Below are positions 8,035 to 19,812 of a stretch of 64,000 nt of DNA, piece after piece. Positions within the stretch are counted from its first letter, which is position 1. Every line of letters starts with the position of its first letter. Made by a program: the position numbers and the translations under genes. The notes beneath the pieces were generated by a model. It made no database searches. It saw only the letters and a list, made by a program, of their open reading frames with translations, and was not told where the DNA came from. Origin of the DNA: Novosphingobium organovorum (GTDB lineage Bacteria > Pseudomonadota > Alphaproteobacteria > Sphingomonadales > Sphingomonadaceae); contig NZ_JALHLF010000006.1 in NCBI RefSeq assembly GCF_022832435.1, positions 29,653 through 93,652 of the forward strand, in the 5' to 3' direction.

Positions 8035-9378
8035 ATGGGACTTCACGCATCGCTTCGTCTGGGCCTTCTTGCAGGCTCGCTTCTGGCAACCGCTTCGCCC
8101 GTCCTGGCGCAATCGCCGCAGAGTGCGGCGCTGGCCGGAGCCATTGCCGGTGACATGCCGCAGCTCATGGCGATCTACCGTGACCTCCACGCGCATCCTG
8201 AGTTGAGCGAACAGGAACACCGCACCGCCGGGATCATGGCCGAGGCTGCGCGCAAGGCGGGATTCACCGTGACCGAGGGCGTGGGAGGTACCGGCGTGGT
8301 TGCGGTGATGCGCAATGGCGAAGGTCCCACTGTGCTCATCCGCGCCGACATGGACGGCTTGCCGGTGACCGAGGAAACGGGGTTGCCCTTCGCCTCGAAG
8401 ATGCGCGGTGTGTCGACCGCGGGTGTCGAGAGCGGGATCATGCACGCCTGCGGACACGATACGCACATGACCGCGTGGATTGAGACCGCGCGTCTGATGT
8501 CGGCGCGCAAGGCGGACTGGTCGGGCACGCTGGTGATGATCGGCCAGCCCGCCGAGGAAATGGGCGTGGGCGCGCGGGCGATGCTGGCTGACGGGCTCTA
8601 TACACGCTTTCCCAAGCCCGACTATGCGCTGGCCTTCCACGATTCGGCCGGCATGGAGGCTGGAAAGGTCGGTGCAGCGGTGGGCTGGGCGCTGGCCAAC
8701 GTCGACAGTGTCGACATCCTGGTCAAGGGGCGTGGCGGCCACGGCGCCTACCCGCACACCACCATCGACCCGATCGTGCTGGCGAGTTCTATCGTCATGA
8801 AATTGCAGACGCTGGCCAGCCGTGAAATCGATCCCAAGGACCCGGTGGTGGTCACCGTCGGCTCCTTCCACGCCGGGACCAAGCACAACGTCATTCCCAA
8901 CGAGGCCAAGCTCGAACTGACCGTGCGCAGCTATTCGGATGCCACGCGCAAGCAGCTGCTCGACGGTATTGCGCGGATCGCGCGCGGCGAAGCGCTTGCC
9001 TCGGGCGTGGCCGAGGCAGACCTGCCGGTGGTCACGGTCGATCCGCACAACACCCGCGCGACGTGGAATTCGCCGGAATTCACCCAGGCGACGGTTGATC
9101 GCCTCCAGGGTCAGATGGGCGAGGGGGCGGTTTCGGTCCTGCCGTCGGTCATGGGAGGCGAGGATTTCGGAGAGTTCCGCCGGGCGGACGAAAACCACAT
9201 CCAGTCGATCATCTTCTGGGTCGGCGGAGTGCCCGAAAAGGCCTGGGCGGCGGCGCAGGCGGGCGGTCCGCCGCTGCCTTCGCTCCACAGCGCGCTATGG
9301 GCGCCCGAGGCCGACAAGGTCATCGCATCGGGCGCGCAGACGCTGACGCTGACCGCGCTCGACATTCTCAAGCGCTGA
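8035..9378 (+). CDS. Secreted M20-family amidohydrolase (hippurate hydrolase/aminoacylase-like)
   Basis: A zinc-dependent hydrolase that cleaves N-acyl amino acids or related amides, probably in the periplasm. The signal peptide runs to about residue 27 (PVLAQSPQ). The catalytic segment HACGHDTHMT, the metal ligand segment GQPAEEMGVG, the dimerisation-domain motif GHGAYPHTT and the C-terminal MGGEDFGEF are all in family order. Length of 447 residues is normal. The ATG at 8035 is preferred because it opens directly into the signal peptide; an upstream in-frame extension would overlap the tRNA. The natural substrate is unknown. Confidence 0.88.
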   Translation: MGLHASLRLGLLAGSLLATASPVLAQSPQSAALAGAIAGDMPQLMAIYRDLHAHPELSEQEHRTAGIMAEAARKAGFTVTEGVGGTGVVAVMRNGEGPTVLIRADMDGLPVTEETGLPFASKMRGVSTAGVESGIMHACGHDTHMTAWIETARLMSARKADWSGTLVMIGQPAEEMGVGARAMLADGLYTRFPKPDYALAFHDSAGMEAGKVGAAVGWALANVDSVDILVKGRGGHGAYPHTTIDPIVLASSIVMKLQTLASREIDPKDPVVVTVGSFHAGTKHNVIPNEAKLELTVRSYSDATRKQLLDGIARIARGEALASGVAEADLPVVTVDPHNTRATWNSPEFTQATVDRLQGQMGEGAVSVLPSVMGGEDFGEFRRADENHIQSIIFWVGGVPEKAWAAAQAGGPPLPSLHSALWAPEADKVIASGAQTLTLTALDILKR

Positions 9379-9427
9379 CATCGGAACGGCGGCCGAATTC
9401 CCGATCCCTTGCGAAGGGACGCTAGGT

Positions 9428-9970
9428 TCAGTGCGAGGACGGCGCCGGGGGCTGGCTCGCGCCGTTGGCGTTCAGCGTCTGCACGTCCGCTGCGGACAGG
9501 ACGACCTGCGGCAGCCCTGCGGTTTGCATCTCGCCCATATTTTCCTTTAGCGCCAGCCACTGTTCGAGCGTCATGCCGGGCGGCAGCGAGGTAGGCAGCG
9601 CGTAGGGGCTGAGGCCCGGAGGCAGGGTCGAGCCCATCTCGTAGCCAGCGCCCGCGCTTTGGGCATAGCCGTAGTTTGCGCTGGCGGCCGAGGGACCCTC
9701 ATCGGGGCCGAAGCTGCCAGGTGTCTCGTTGGTGCGGTTGACGATGCTGTTGGCGCTTTCGCCGTGCACGGCGCGGCTGATGGCGTCCGGGCGCGCGGTC
9801 GTGCTGGCCTGCGCGATCGCCGCGCCGCCGCCAACGTCCGGCGTGCGCTCGTCGTCGGCGAACATGGCCAGCCCCGCCGTCACGGCCAGGGTCACGACGG
9901 CGAAGTGCATGGACATCGTCTTGAGCGAGATCCCGGCGCGGGCTCCCTGGCGCTTATGAATGCGTGACAT
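9428..9970 (-). CDS. Membrane-anchored hypothetical protein
   Basis: The protein of about 180 residues has a basic N-terminus (MSRIHKRQGAR), one hydrophobic segment near residues 22-40 (ending GLAMFAD), and a long Ser/Ala/Pro-rich, probably disordered, exported part. No domain is recognised. Two ATG codons (9976 and 9970) are six bases apart. The AGGG upstream is better spaced for the second. It is divergent from the polysaccharide operon at 10278. Confidence 0.5.
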   Translation of the reverse strand: MSRIHKRQGARAGISLKTMSMHFAVVTLAVTAGLAMFADDERTPDVGGGAAIAQASTTARPDAISRAVHGESANSIVNRTNETPGSFGPDEGPSAASANYGYAQSAGAGYEMGSTLPPGLSPYALPTSLPPGMTLEQWLALKENMGEMQTAGLPQVVLSAADVQTLNANGASQPPAPSSH

Positions 9971-9976
9971 GGCCAT

Positions 9977-10249
9977 AGGCCCTAGCCGAAAAGGCGTATC
10001 GGCGTGGTGTGCGGGTTTGGTTAGCAAAGGATTGCATTCGCGCTATGGCGGATTGCCTTGTGGTGTCGGCCCAAGAGGGTCTGCGTGTAAAGCGCGCCGA
10101 CATTGCACGGTCGGTCCGAGCCCCGGACCGCGCGGCTGCGCGACGGATCGGCCGCGGAAAAGTGCCGATTGGCAAAGAATTGTCCGCGCATATGTGTTAG
10201 CTTTACCGACAGTTTACGCCTTTGCCCTAGTCAGGGCAGGGAAGAGTTA
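9977..10249. other. Divergent intergenic region before the polysaccharide operon
   Basis: About 270 bp between the membrane-anchored hypothetical and the glycosylphosphotransferase operon. It must hold the operon promoter. I found no convincing -35/-10 pair and no proper sigma-54 site. The nearest look-alike is TTGGCA at 10169-10174 followed by TTG, with the spacing one base short. Confidence 0.4.
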
Positions 10250-10277
10250 ATGGACAAGAGGGTGGCGAGCGCGGACG

Positions 10278-11659
<1,382 letters not shown>

Positions 11660-11663
<4 letters not shown>

Positions 11664-13798
11664 TCGAGGCGGGTTTCCTCGATTTGTGGACGACGGTTGG
11701 CGTCGCCTTCGACCTGACCGGCGCGATCGCCGCGGCTTCGGCCGGGCTGTGGCTCTGGCCGCGCCGCGCGCGGCTCGGGCGTACCGGTGCGATGGTGCTC
11801 GCGGCGCTTTTCGTGACTTCGTGCTGGAGCCTGACGCTCGCCGCCGCCGCCACCGGGACCCTGCCGCCGATCGTCGCCTCGTTGTTCGAGAGTGCGCGCA
11901 ATCTGGCCTGGCTGGTCGTCGTGCTGCGGCTGTTCAGCGGCGACGGGCGCGATACGACGCTGGCGCCGATCCGCCCGGTGATCATCGCGCTGTGCTTCGT
12001 GGAGATGCTTCACCTTTGCATCGACTACGGCCTGCTCAACGTCGCGCTGCCGATTTCGGCGCAGCGTGTCGCGTTCGAGTTCAACGTGATGTTCCGCCTG
12101 CTGGTCACGGTGGGCGGGCTGGTGCTCGTGCACAACCTCTACGCGGGCTGTTCGCACGAGGCGCGGTCCGGACTGCGCTGGCCAACGATCGGCCTTGCGG
12201 TGCTCTGGGCCTTCGATCTCAACCTTTACACGATTTCCTACCTGGCCGGGGGCTGGCCCACGGAGATCGCGGCCTTTCGCGGACTGGCGACGCTGTTCCT
12301 GGCACTGTTCATCGGTCTTGCCGCGGCTGGAAACCGGGACGAACTGCGCATTCGCCCCTCGCGCGCGGTGACCTTTCAGACCTTTTCGCTGCTGGTGATC
12401 GGCGCCTATCTGGTGGGCATGGTCGCGGTGGCGCAGTGGCTGTCCTATGCGGGTGGCAACTTTGCCCGGCTGATCGAGCTGGCGTTCCTGACGCTGGCAA
12501 GCGCGATCGCCTTCGTCGTGCTGCCCTCGCGCCGCTTGCGCAGCTGGCTCAAGGTGACGCTGGCCAAGCACTTCTTCCAGCACCGCTACGATTATCGCGA
12601 GGAATGGCTGCGCTTTACCCGCACCATCGGCAGCGGCGGCGAGGAGGCCGCGCCGCTTGGCGAGCGGGTGGTCAAGTCGATCGCGGATCTGTTCGAAAGC
12701 CCGGCCGGCCTGCTGCTCACCCCCAGCGACCAGGGCGAGATGACGCTGGCCGCGCGCTGGAACTGGGCCGAGATCGAGGTTCCGGCCATCGCCATGTCGA
12801 TGCAGAGCCAATCGCACCTCGAACGCACCGGCTTCATCGTCGATCTCGACGCGATCCGCGACGCCGGGATCGACGGCGAGGGCACCCCGCAGCTCGATAC
12901 GCCCCCCTGGTTGCTCGGTGACACGCGCGCCTGGGCGGTGATCCCCTTGGTGCACTACGAGCGGCTGGTCGGCACCGTGGTGCTGGCGCGCCCCCAGTTC
13001 GTGCGCAAGTTCGATTGGGAGGACTTCGACCTGCTGCGCGTGATCGGCCAGCAGGTGGCGAGCTATCTGGCCGAAAACGCGAGCCAGATCGCGCTTGCCG
13101 AAGCCAACCGGTTCGACGATTTCCATCGCCGTATCGCCTTCGTGATGCACGACATTAAGAACCTGGCGAGCCAGTTCAGCCTGCTCGCCCGCAACGCCGA
13201 GCTTCACGCCGACAAGCCGGCCTTTCGTGCCGACATGCTGGTGACGTTGCGCAATTCCTCGGAAAAGCTCAACGCGCTGATCGCCCGCCTCGGGCGCTAC
13301 GGCACCGGGGCGGTGGACAAGCTGGATATCGTCAGCACGCGCGAGGTGCTGGGCGCGATCGCGGCCAGATACCGCGACAGCCGCCAGTTCGTTCTCGTCG
13401 AATCGCCCGATCTCGACATTACCGCCAACCGCCATTCGCTCGAGCAGGTGCTGGTCCATCTCGTCCAGAACGGCCTCGATGCGAGCGAGCCGCATAGTCC
13501 GGTGTTCCTTTCGGTGGTCGCCGACGGGCTGCATGCGCGCTTCGAGGTCCTCGATTCGGGCTGCGGCATGTCTGCCGAGTTCGTCCGCAACGGACTGTTC
13601 AAACCTTTCGTGTCAACCAAGAGCGGAGGATTTGGCATCGGGGCCTTCGAGGCGCGCGAACTTGTGCGCGCGATGCGCGGGCGGCTCGACGTGGAATCGC
13701 GCGAAGGGCTGGGGTCGCGCTTCGTCGTGCGCATTCCGCTCAGCGAAGCCACCAACCTTTACCATAACCTCACGAAGAATGACCAGAAAGTAGCCTGA
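11660..13798 (+). CDS. prsK: XrtA/PEP-CTERM system histidine kinase PrsK
   Basis: A 712-residue sensor kinase. About eight membrane segments occupy residues 5-290, a GAF-like domain about 330-470, and the kinase core follows. The phosphoacceptor is in MHDIKNLASQ (His497). The ATP-binding N box is LVQNGLDAS (near 600) and the G box is GFGIGAFEA (near 656). HDIKN instead of the usual HExxN is characteristic of the PrsK group (TIGR02916). It overlaps the glycosyltransferase stop by 4 bp and its own stop overlaps the prsR start, so the three are one operon. Its partner should be the adjacent PrsR. The stimulus is not visible. Confidence 0.88.
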
Positions 13799-15174
13799 TG
13801 CCGCAAGATCACGCCAAGTCCTTGCCCAAACTTCTGATCGTCGAGGACGATCCGGGCCTGCAGGCGCAGCTCAAGTGGGCCTATGAGGATTTCGAGGTGC
13901 TTGTCGCGGGCGACCGGCCGAGCGCGATCGCGCTGCTGCGCGCCGAGACGCCCGATGTGGTCACGCTCGACCTTGGCCTGCCACCCGACCCGGACGGGAC
14001 GAGCGAGGGGTTCGCGGTGCTCGACGAAATCATGGCGCTCAAGCCCGACACCAAGGTGATCGTGGCGAGCGGGCACGGCGCGCGCGAGAGCGCGCTTAAC
14101 GCGATCGCGCAAGGGGCCTACGATTTCTACCAGAAGCCGGTGGACATCGATTCGCTGGGCCTGATCGTGCGCCGCGCGCTCCAGCTCCACCGGCTGGAGG
14201 AAGAGAACCGCCGTCTCGCCGCCAAGGTCGAGAAAGACGACAAGGTGCTGGGGCGGATGATCACCGCCGCGCCCGAGATGCTCAAGGTCGCGCGCACGAT
14301 CGAACGTGTGGCCAACACCAAGGTTTCGGTCATGCTGCTGGGCGCGAGCGGGACCGGCAAGGAGCTGCTCGCGCGCGGGCTCCACGACGCGAGCGATCGC
14401 GCGCGCGGCCAATTCGTCGCGATCAACTGTGCCGCGATCCCGGAAAACCTGCTCGAAAGCGAACTGTTCGGGCACGAGAAGGGGGCTTTCACTGGCGCGG
14501 TCAAGACCACGCCGGGCAAGATCGAGCAGGCGGGCGGGGGCACGCTGTTCCTCGACGAAGTGGGCGACATTCCGCTCCAGCTCCAGGTCAAGCTGCTGCG
14601 TTTCCTGCAGGAGCGCGTGATCGAACGCGTCGGCTCGCGCGAATCGATCGCGGTCGATACGCGCATCGTGTGCGCCACGCACCAGGACCTGGAAGCGATG
14701 ATCGCCGAGGGGCGCTTTCGCGAGGATCTCTATTACCGTCTCGCCGAGATCGTCGTGCGCATTCCCAGCCTCGCGGAGCGGCCGGGTGATGCCACGCTGC
14801 TCGCCAAGACCTTCCTGGCGCGCTACGCGGCGGAAATGAACCCACGCGTGCGTGGCTTCGCGGCCGATGCGCTGGCCGCGATCGATGCCTGGTCCTGGCC
14901 GGGCAATGTGCGCGAGCTGGAGAACCGGGTGAAGCGCGCGGTCATCATGGCCGACGAGAAGCTGGTCTCGGCGACCGATCTCGATCTGGCCGATCCCGAC
15001 GAGCAGGTGATCAATGCGCTCAACCTCAAGACCGCGCGCGAAGCGGCGGATCGCAAGGTGATCCGCCATGCGCTCGCGCGCAGCGAAGGCAATATTTCGA
15101 GCACCGCCAAGATGCTCGGGATAAGCCGCCCCACGCTCTATGACCTGCTCAAGCAGTACGACCTGCAATCCTGA
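13798..15174 (+). CDS. prsR: PEP-CTERM-box response regulator PrsR (sigma-54 activator)
   Basis: An NtrC-type regulator of 458 residues. The receiver domain has acidic pair E16/D17 and phospho-acceptor D58 (TLDLGLPP). The AAA+ domain has Walker A GASGTGKE at 182-189, the sigma-54 contact loop GAFTGA at 229-234, and Walker B-type FLDEVGDIP. A Fis-type helix-turn-helix lies at about 415-455. It should activate sigma-54 (RpoN) promoters after phosphorylation by PrsK. In floc-forming betaproteobacteria the PrsK/PrsR/RpoN set controls PEP-CTERM protein expression; transfer of that role here is inference. The start overlaps the prsK stop (TGATG). Confidence 0.9.
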   Translation: MPQDHAKSLPKLLIVEDDPGLQAQLKWAYEDFEVLVAGDRPSAIALLRAETPDVVTLDLGLPPDPDGTSEGFAVLDEIMALKPDTKVIVASGHGARESALNAIAQGAYDFYQKPVDIDSLGLIVRRALQLHRLEEENRRLAAKVEKDDKVLGRMITAAPEMLKVARTIERVANTKVSVMLLGASGTGKELLARGLHDASDRARGQFVAINCAAIPENLLESELFGHEKGAFTGAVKTTPGKIEQAGGGTLFLDEVGDIPLQLQVKLLRFLQERVIERVGSRESIAVDTRIVCATHQDLEAMIAEGRFREDLYYRLAEIVVRIPSLAERPGDATLLAKTFLARYAAEMNPRVRGFAADALAAIDAWSWPGNVRELENRVKRAVIMADEKLVSATDLDLADPDEQVINALNLKTAREAADRKVIRHALARSEGNISSTAKMLGISRPTLYDLLKQYDLQS

Positions 15175-17038
15175 CGGTGCCCGCCCCGGGGCCTGCGCTG
15201 GTGGAAGGACCGGAACTGGCGGAGAGGGCAGGGGGCGCCGGTTCGCGTTTCGCGGAGGGGCTGGGCTGGTGCTGGCGGCCGGTTTGGCGCTGGGCGCTTC
15301 ACCGCTCGCGGTTCGGTCCGGTCACGGGCAGGAGGACGCCGCTCCGGCGGGCCTGATTGCCAGGGCGCGCGCCGCGCTGGCGAAGGGCGATGGCATCGCG
15401 GCCGAGATGCGCCTGCGCGCCGCGCTCGACAAGGGCGCCGCACGGCGCGACATCGCGGCCTGGATGGGCGAGGCCTATCTCGACCAGGGCGACACGCAAA
15501 GCGCCCGCGACTGGCTTGGGCAGGGGCGCTTTTCCCGCGACACGGCGGCGCTGGGCTGGCGCGCAATGGCGCGCGTGGAATGGACCGAGGGCGATCTGGC
15601 AGCGGCGGGCCGGGCCTTCGACAAGGCTCTGGCGATCACTCCTGACGACCCCGAGCTGTGGGTTGATATTGGCCGCCTGCGCTACGCGGGCGGGCAGCAC
15701 ACGCTGGCCATCGCGGCGGCCGATCACGCGCTGGCGCTCGATGCACACGATGTTCCGGCGCTCACGTTCAAGGGCGAGCTGGTGCGCGATCGCTACGGGC
15801 TGGTCGGGGCGCTGGCCTGGTTCGAGCAGGCGATCCTGATCCGCAAGGACGATGTGCCCACGCTGCTGCAATACGCCGCGACACTGGGCGAACTCGACCG
15901 GGCGAGCGAGGCGGTGACGGTGACCCGCCGGGTGCTCGAACTCGATCCCGGGAACGCCCAGGCTTACTATATTCAGGCGGTAATTGCCGCGCGGGCGGGA
16001 AATTTCGAGCTGGCGCGCCGTCTGCTCGACCGGGCCGGGGACCGGATCACGGATCGCGCGGGCGGGCTCTTGATGCGCGGTATCGTCGAACTGGCGGCAG
16101 GCAACCCGGCGACGGCGGGTGAGGCGTTGGAGGCCCTGCTGCGGATGCGGCCCGACAACGGGCGGGCCAAGGACCTGCTGGCGCGCGCGATCTATCTTTC
16201 GGGGCAATACCGCTATGCGACGCTGCGCTTTGCCGGGGATGTGGCGCGCGGCGATGCCTCGCCCTATCTGCTGACCGTTCTGGCGCGCTGCCACGAAGCG
16301 CTGGGTGAGCGCATGGCCGCGGGCGAACGGCTCGACGCGGCGGCGCGTCCGCGTGCGGGAGTGCTGCATCTGGTGGGCGCGCAAACGCCGATTGGGCAGC
16401 TGCTCGCGCGTGGTCAGGATGCGGCGGCGGCGCAGTTGGCCGAGAGCGCGCTGCGGGCCGATCCGGGAAACTATGCCAGCCTTGCGCGCGCAGGAGACGT
16501 GCAACTGGCGCTGGGTCATCCGCGCGATGCGGCCGAGCGCTACGCGCGCGCGGCCGCGATCCGTATGCCGCCCAGCCTCTTTCTGCGGCGTTATCAGGCT
16601 CTCGTCGCGGCAGGAGAAATTTCGGCCGCGCGCGATCTGGTGGAGGGCACGCTGCAGCAGAACCCGACCAGCCGCGTAACCCTGCGCGCGGCGGCGGCGC
16701 TGGCCATCGCGGGCGGCGACTATCGGCGTGCCGAGGCGATTCTTGCCTGGCTGCGTGACACCGGAGCGCAGCGCGACGTACAAGTGCTCTCCAACCTCGC
16801 GCTGGTCGAGGCCGGGCTGGGCGATCCGCAAAGCGCGCAGATCACCGCGATGCAAGCCTACCGCCTCCAGCGTGCGAGCCCCGAGGCGACGCAGGCCCTG
16901 GCCTTCGCCGAAGCGGCCCTGGGGCGCCATCGCGGCGATGCGCAGGCGCTCTTCGACAAGGCGGCGGCCATGGCCGGCCCCACCGCGCTGATCGCGCAGG
17001 GCCGCGCGATACTGGCCGAGGAGTCGCGTTTCCGCTGA
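15140..17038 (+). CDS. prsT: TPR-repeat protein of the XrtA/PEP-CTERM locus (PrsT-like)
   Basis: After a hydrophobic export segment (about residues 40-58), the rest is a superhelix of tetratricopeptide repeats, for example around AGRAFDKALAITPDDPELW and ERYARAAAIRM. At 632 residues it is shorter than the classic PrsT proteins I know, so the name is a positional call. The start is ambiguous. The ATG at 15140 overlaps prsR by 35 bp and has no ribosome binding site. GTG at 15269 has GGAGG ten bases upstream but would remove the basic n-region of the signal peptide. It probably acts in the periplasm in polysaccharide or PEP-CTERM protein handling. Confidence 0.65.
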   Translation: MTCSSSTTCNPDGARPGACAGGRTGTGGEGRGRRFAFRGGAGLVLAAGLALGASPLAVRSGHGQEDAAPAGLIARARAALAKGDGIAAEMRLRAALDKGAARRDIAAWMGEAYLDQGDTQSARDWLGQGRFSRDTAALGWRAMARVEWTEGDLAAAGRAFDKALAITPDDPELWVDIGRLRYAGGQHTLAIAAADHALALDAHDVPALTFKGELVRDRYGLVGALAWFEQAILIRKDDVPTLLQYAATLGELDRASEAVTVTRRVLELDPGNAQAYYIQAVIAARAGNFELARRLLDRAGDRITDRAGGLLMRGIVELAAGNPATAGEALEALLRMRPDNGRAKDLLARAIYLSGQYRYATLRFAGDVARGDASPYLLTVLARCHEALGERMAAGERLDAAARPRAGVLHLVGAQTPIGQLLARGQDAAAAQLAESALRADPGNYASLARAGDVQLALGHPRDAAERYARAAAIRMPPSLFLRRYQALVAAGEISAARDLVEGTLQQNPTSRVTLRAAAALAIAGGDYRRAEAILAWLRDTGAQRDVQVLSNLALVEAGLGDPQSAQITAMQAYRLQRASPEATQALAFAEAALGRHRGDAQALFDKAAAMAGPTALIAQGRAILAEESRFR

Positions 17039-17069
17039 GTTCCGGCCAGCTATGTTCCGGAGGTGGCGT

Positions 17070-17945
17070 TCACGCGCCGCGCGGCTGGTAGGTCTGGTCG
17101 ATACCCGGAAAGCTGCGGGCGCGCACTTCGGCGGCGAACGTTTCGGCGGCCTCGCTGATCGTCGTGGCCATATCGGCGTAGCGCTTGACGAAGCGGGGAA
17201 CCCGCTCGAACAGGCCGCACATGTCTTCGGTCACGAGAACCTGGCCATCGCAGCGCGCCGAACCGCCGATGCCGATGCTGGGGCAGGCGATCGCCTCGCT
17301 CGCGGCCACCGCGATCGGTTCGACCACGCCCTCGATCACGATGGCAAAGGCACCCGCGGCATCGAGCGCGCGCGCATCGGCGACGATCTTGTCGGCTTCG
17401 GCGGCCGAACGCCCACGCGCGTTGTAGCCGCCCAGTACGTTGACCGCCTGCGGGGTCAGTCCGATATGGCCCATCACCGGAATGCCGCGCTGGCTGAGGA
17501 AGGCGACGGTTTCGGCCATCGCCGCCCCGCCCTCGAGCTTGACCGCCGCGCAGCCCGTCTCCTTGAGCAGGCGCGCGGCGTTTTCGAACGCCTGGGCAGG
17601 CGATTGCTCGTAGGTGCCGAACGGCATGTCGACGACGACCGCGGCGTGATAGCTGCCGCGCACCACCGCGGCGCCGTGGTTGATCATCATTTCCATCGTC
17701 ACCGGCACGCTGGAGGACAGGCCGTAAATGACCTGACCCAGGCTGTCGCCCACCAGCAGCATGTCGCAATGCGCGTCGAGCAACTGGGCCTGGCGCGCGG
17801 TATAGGCGGTGAGCATGACGATCGGTTCGGCAGTGACGCCGTCCTGCTTGCGGCGCCGGATGGCCGGAATGGTCAGCCGCTTCATCGGCGCAGGCGTGGG
17901 ATGGGCGCGGCTGGTGGCGGTGTCGAGCTGGAAGGTCGTGGACAT
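17070..17945 (-). CDS. panB: 3-methyl-2-oxobutanoate hydroxymethyltransferase
   Basis: The first committed enzyme of pantothenate synthesis. It adds a hydroxymethyl group from 5,10-methylene-tetrahydrofolate to 2-oxoisovalerate to form ketopantoate. The (beta/alpha)8 signatures are clear: [21 protein letters not shown] (metal-binding Asp), [24 protein letters not shown] and [15 protein letters not shown]. The start at 17945 (MSTTFQLD) is preferred; an upstream in-frame ATG would add 33 residues without family support. It is convergent with the TPR gene. Its 2-oxoisovalerate substrate comes from the ilv genes, also in this window. Confidence 0.95.
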   Translation of the reverse strand: MSTTFQLDTATSRAHPTPAPMKRLTIPAIRRRKQDGVTAEPIVMLTAYTARQAQLLDAHCDMLLVGDSLGQVIYGLSSSVPVTMEMMINHGAAVVRGSYHAAVVVDMPFGTYEQSPAQAFENAARLLKETGCAAVKLEGGAAMAETVAFLSQRGIPVMGHIGLTPQAVNVLGGYNARGRSAAEADKIVADARALDAAGAFAIVIEGVVEPIAVAASEAIACPSIGIGGSARCDGQVLVTEDMCGLFERVPRFVKRYADMATTISEAAETFAAEVRARSFPGIDQTYQPRGA

Positions 17946-18138
17946 GAGCGCGCTTCTAGCGCTCCGCGCGCTTGCGGGCAAACCTTGCTGGATGGCCCCT
18001 GTGGCGGGGCGGGAAATCAGGAAATCGGGGAAACCCGCGCGCAAGCGGCCTGAGAGTGAGGCATTTTTCTTGCTTACCCCTTGCCAATAATTTCGGGATG
18101 GTTAGCGTCGCGCCATCAAGGAAATCGGGGATCCACGC

Positions 18139-19659
18139 ATGTTTGGACGGGTAAAGCCGCTTGATGCCATTTTGGCGACAGCGGAAAAGAAATCTCTACA
18201 TCGCTCGCTGGGGGCCTTCCAGCTCACCATGCTCGGCATCGGCGCCGTCATCGGCACCGGTATCTTCGTGCTGACCGCCGAAGCGGCGCAGAAGGCCGGA
18301 CCGGGGATGATGCTCTCCTTCGTCATCGCCGGCTTCGTCTGCGCGGTCGCGGCGCTGTGCTACGCCGAAATGTCGGCCATGGTGCCGGTTTCGGGTTCGG
18401 CCTATACCTATAGCTATGCGGTGATGGGCGAAGTCGTGGCCTGGATGGTGGGCTGGGCGCTCATTCTGGAATACGCGATCGCCGCGGGCGCGGTGTCGGT
18501 GGGCTGGTCGGGCTATTTCGTGGGCTGGTTGCACACCAGTTTCGCGATCGACGTGCCCAAGGAGCTTGTCCGTGGTCCGTTCGACGGCGGCATGATCAAC
18601 CTTCCCGCGATGCTCATCGCGATGGTGGTCACCGCGCTGCTGGTCAAGGGCACCAAGGAAAGCGCGACGGTCAACGCGGTGCTGGTGGGCATCAAGATCC
18701 TCGCGCTCACGCTGTTCATCGCGCTGACCATTCCGGTCATCAAGACCGGCCAGTTCGAACCGTTCGCGCCGATGGGCTTTGCCGGTATTTCGGCCGCCGC
18801 CGCTTCGATTTTCTTTGCCTACGTCGGTTTCGACGCGGTTTCGACCGCGGCCGAGGAAACCCGCAATCCCCAGCGCAACATGCCGATCGGCCTGATCGGC
18901 AGCCTCGCGATCTGCACCATCTTCTACATGCTGGTCGCTGCCGGCGTGATCGGCACCGTTGGCGCGCAGCCCGTGACCGGTGCGGCCGGTGAGGCGCTGT
19001 CGCCCGGAACCCCGGCGCTGGCGCACGCCTGCTCGGCGATCCACGACAACGCCGTGGTCTGCTCGAAGGAAGCGCTCGCCTGGACGCTCAAGCAGGTTGG
19101 CTATCCCTTCGTCGGCTGGCTGATCGGTGCGGCCGCGATCCTCGCGCTGCCCTCGGTCATCCTGATGATGATGTTCGGCCAGACCCGCATCTTCTTCGTG
19201 ATGAGCCGCGATGGCCTGCTGCCCGAGTTCTTCTCGCGCGTGCACCCCCGCTTTCACACGCCGCACGTCATCACCATCCTGACCGGCGTCTTCGTGACGC
19301 TGTTCGCCGCGTTCTTCCCGGTCGGTCTGCTGGCCGACGTGTCGAACTCGGGTACGCTGTTCGCCTTCGCGGCGGTGTCGATCGCGGTGCTCGTGCTGCG
19401 TCGGACCGATCCCACGCGCGCGCGTCCGTTCCGCACCCCGGTGGTCACCTTCACGGCGCCGCTTGCGATCCTGGGCTGCATCTACCTGTTCTTCAGCCTG
19501 TCGTTCGAGACGATCGCCCTGTTCTTCGGCTGGGCGGCGCTGGGGCTCATCGTGTACTACGCCTACAGCCGTTCGCGCAGCCACGTGGGCCGCGGCCTGG
19601 TCGAAGTCCATGAGGGGGACCGCGACACGCCGCCCCAGCCGGTCCCGCCGATCGAGTGA
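18139..19659 (+). CDS. APC-family amino acid permease
   Basis: A 506-residue inner-membrane transporter with about 12 hydrophobic segments. It has the first-helix signature GIGAVIGTGIFVLTAEAA of the amino acid-polyamine-organocation superfamily. The sequence is closest to the cationic amino-acid permease group (YfnA/CAT-like): AGPGMMLSF, FFAYVGFDAVSTAAEE and RNPQRNMPIG are typical. A larger loop with two cysteines lies near residues 290-315. Substrate specificity cannot be fixed from sequence. A strong terminator follows at 19684. Confidence 0.88.
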   Translation: MFGRVKPLDAILATAEKKSLHRSLGAFQLTMLGIGAVIGTGIFVLTAEAAQKAGPGMMLSFVIAGFVCAVAALCYAEMSAMVPVSGSAYTYSYAVMGEVVAWMVGWALILEYAIAAGAVSVGWSGYFVGWLHTSFAIDVPKELVRGPFDGGMINLPAMLIAMVVTALLVKGTKESATVNAVLVGIKILALTLFIALTIPVIKTGQFEPFAPMGFAGISAAAASIFFAYVGFDAVSTAAEETRNPQRNMPIGLIGSLAICTIFYMLVAAGVIGTVGAQPVTGAAGEALSPGTPALAHACSAIHDNAVVCSKEALAWTLKQVGYPFVGWLIGAAAILALPSVILMMMFGQTRIFFVMSRDGLLPEFFSRVHPRFHTPHVITILTGVFVTLFAAFFPVGLLADVSNSGTLFAFAAVSIAVLVLRRTDPTRARPFRTPVVTFTAPLAILGCIYLFFSLSFETIALFFGWAALGLIVYYAYSRSRSHVGRGLVEVHEGDRDTPPQPVPPIE

Positions 19660-19683
19660 GGCGCGGCTTGCCGGACGAGAAAA

Positions 19684-19708
19684 GGGGGCCTTTCGGCCCC
19701 CTTTTTTG
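19684..19708 (+). terminator. Intrinsic terminator after the permease
   Basis: GGGGGCC and GGCCCCC pair around a TTTC loop and are followed by TTTTTT. This is a compact classical rho-independent terminator. Confidence 0.93.
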
Positions 19709-19760
19709 TGCGTGCGTTCTGGTGCCTGGCGGAATGTCCCCGGTAACTCCACGCCGTTTC

Positions 19761-19794
19761 CATGGCCTGTGAACAGATTTGTCCACAGGCCATG
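19761..19794. repeat. Long hairpin between convergent permease and pirin genes
   Basis: CATGGCCTGTG (19761-19771) and CACAGGCCATG (19784-19794) are perfect 11-bp inverted arms around a 12-nt loop. There is no T tract, so it is not a standard terminator for the pirin gene on the minus strand. It may be a processing or attenuation structure, or a protein site. Confidence 0.5.
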
Positions 19795-19812
19795 TGGAAT
19801 GTCCGGGGTTCG

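Noticed and set aside
10169..10183. Sigma-54-like site TTGGCA...TTG before the polysaccharide operon
   Set aside because: The GG-to-GC spacing is one base short and the -12 GC is missing.
19761..19794. Possible DnaA-box content in the hairpin (TTGTCCACA)
   Set aside because: Only one near-match and no AT-rich unwinding region or replication gene; not an origin.
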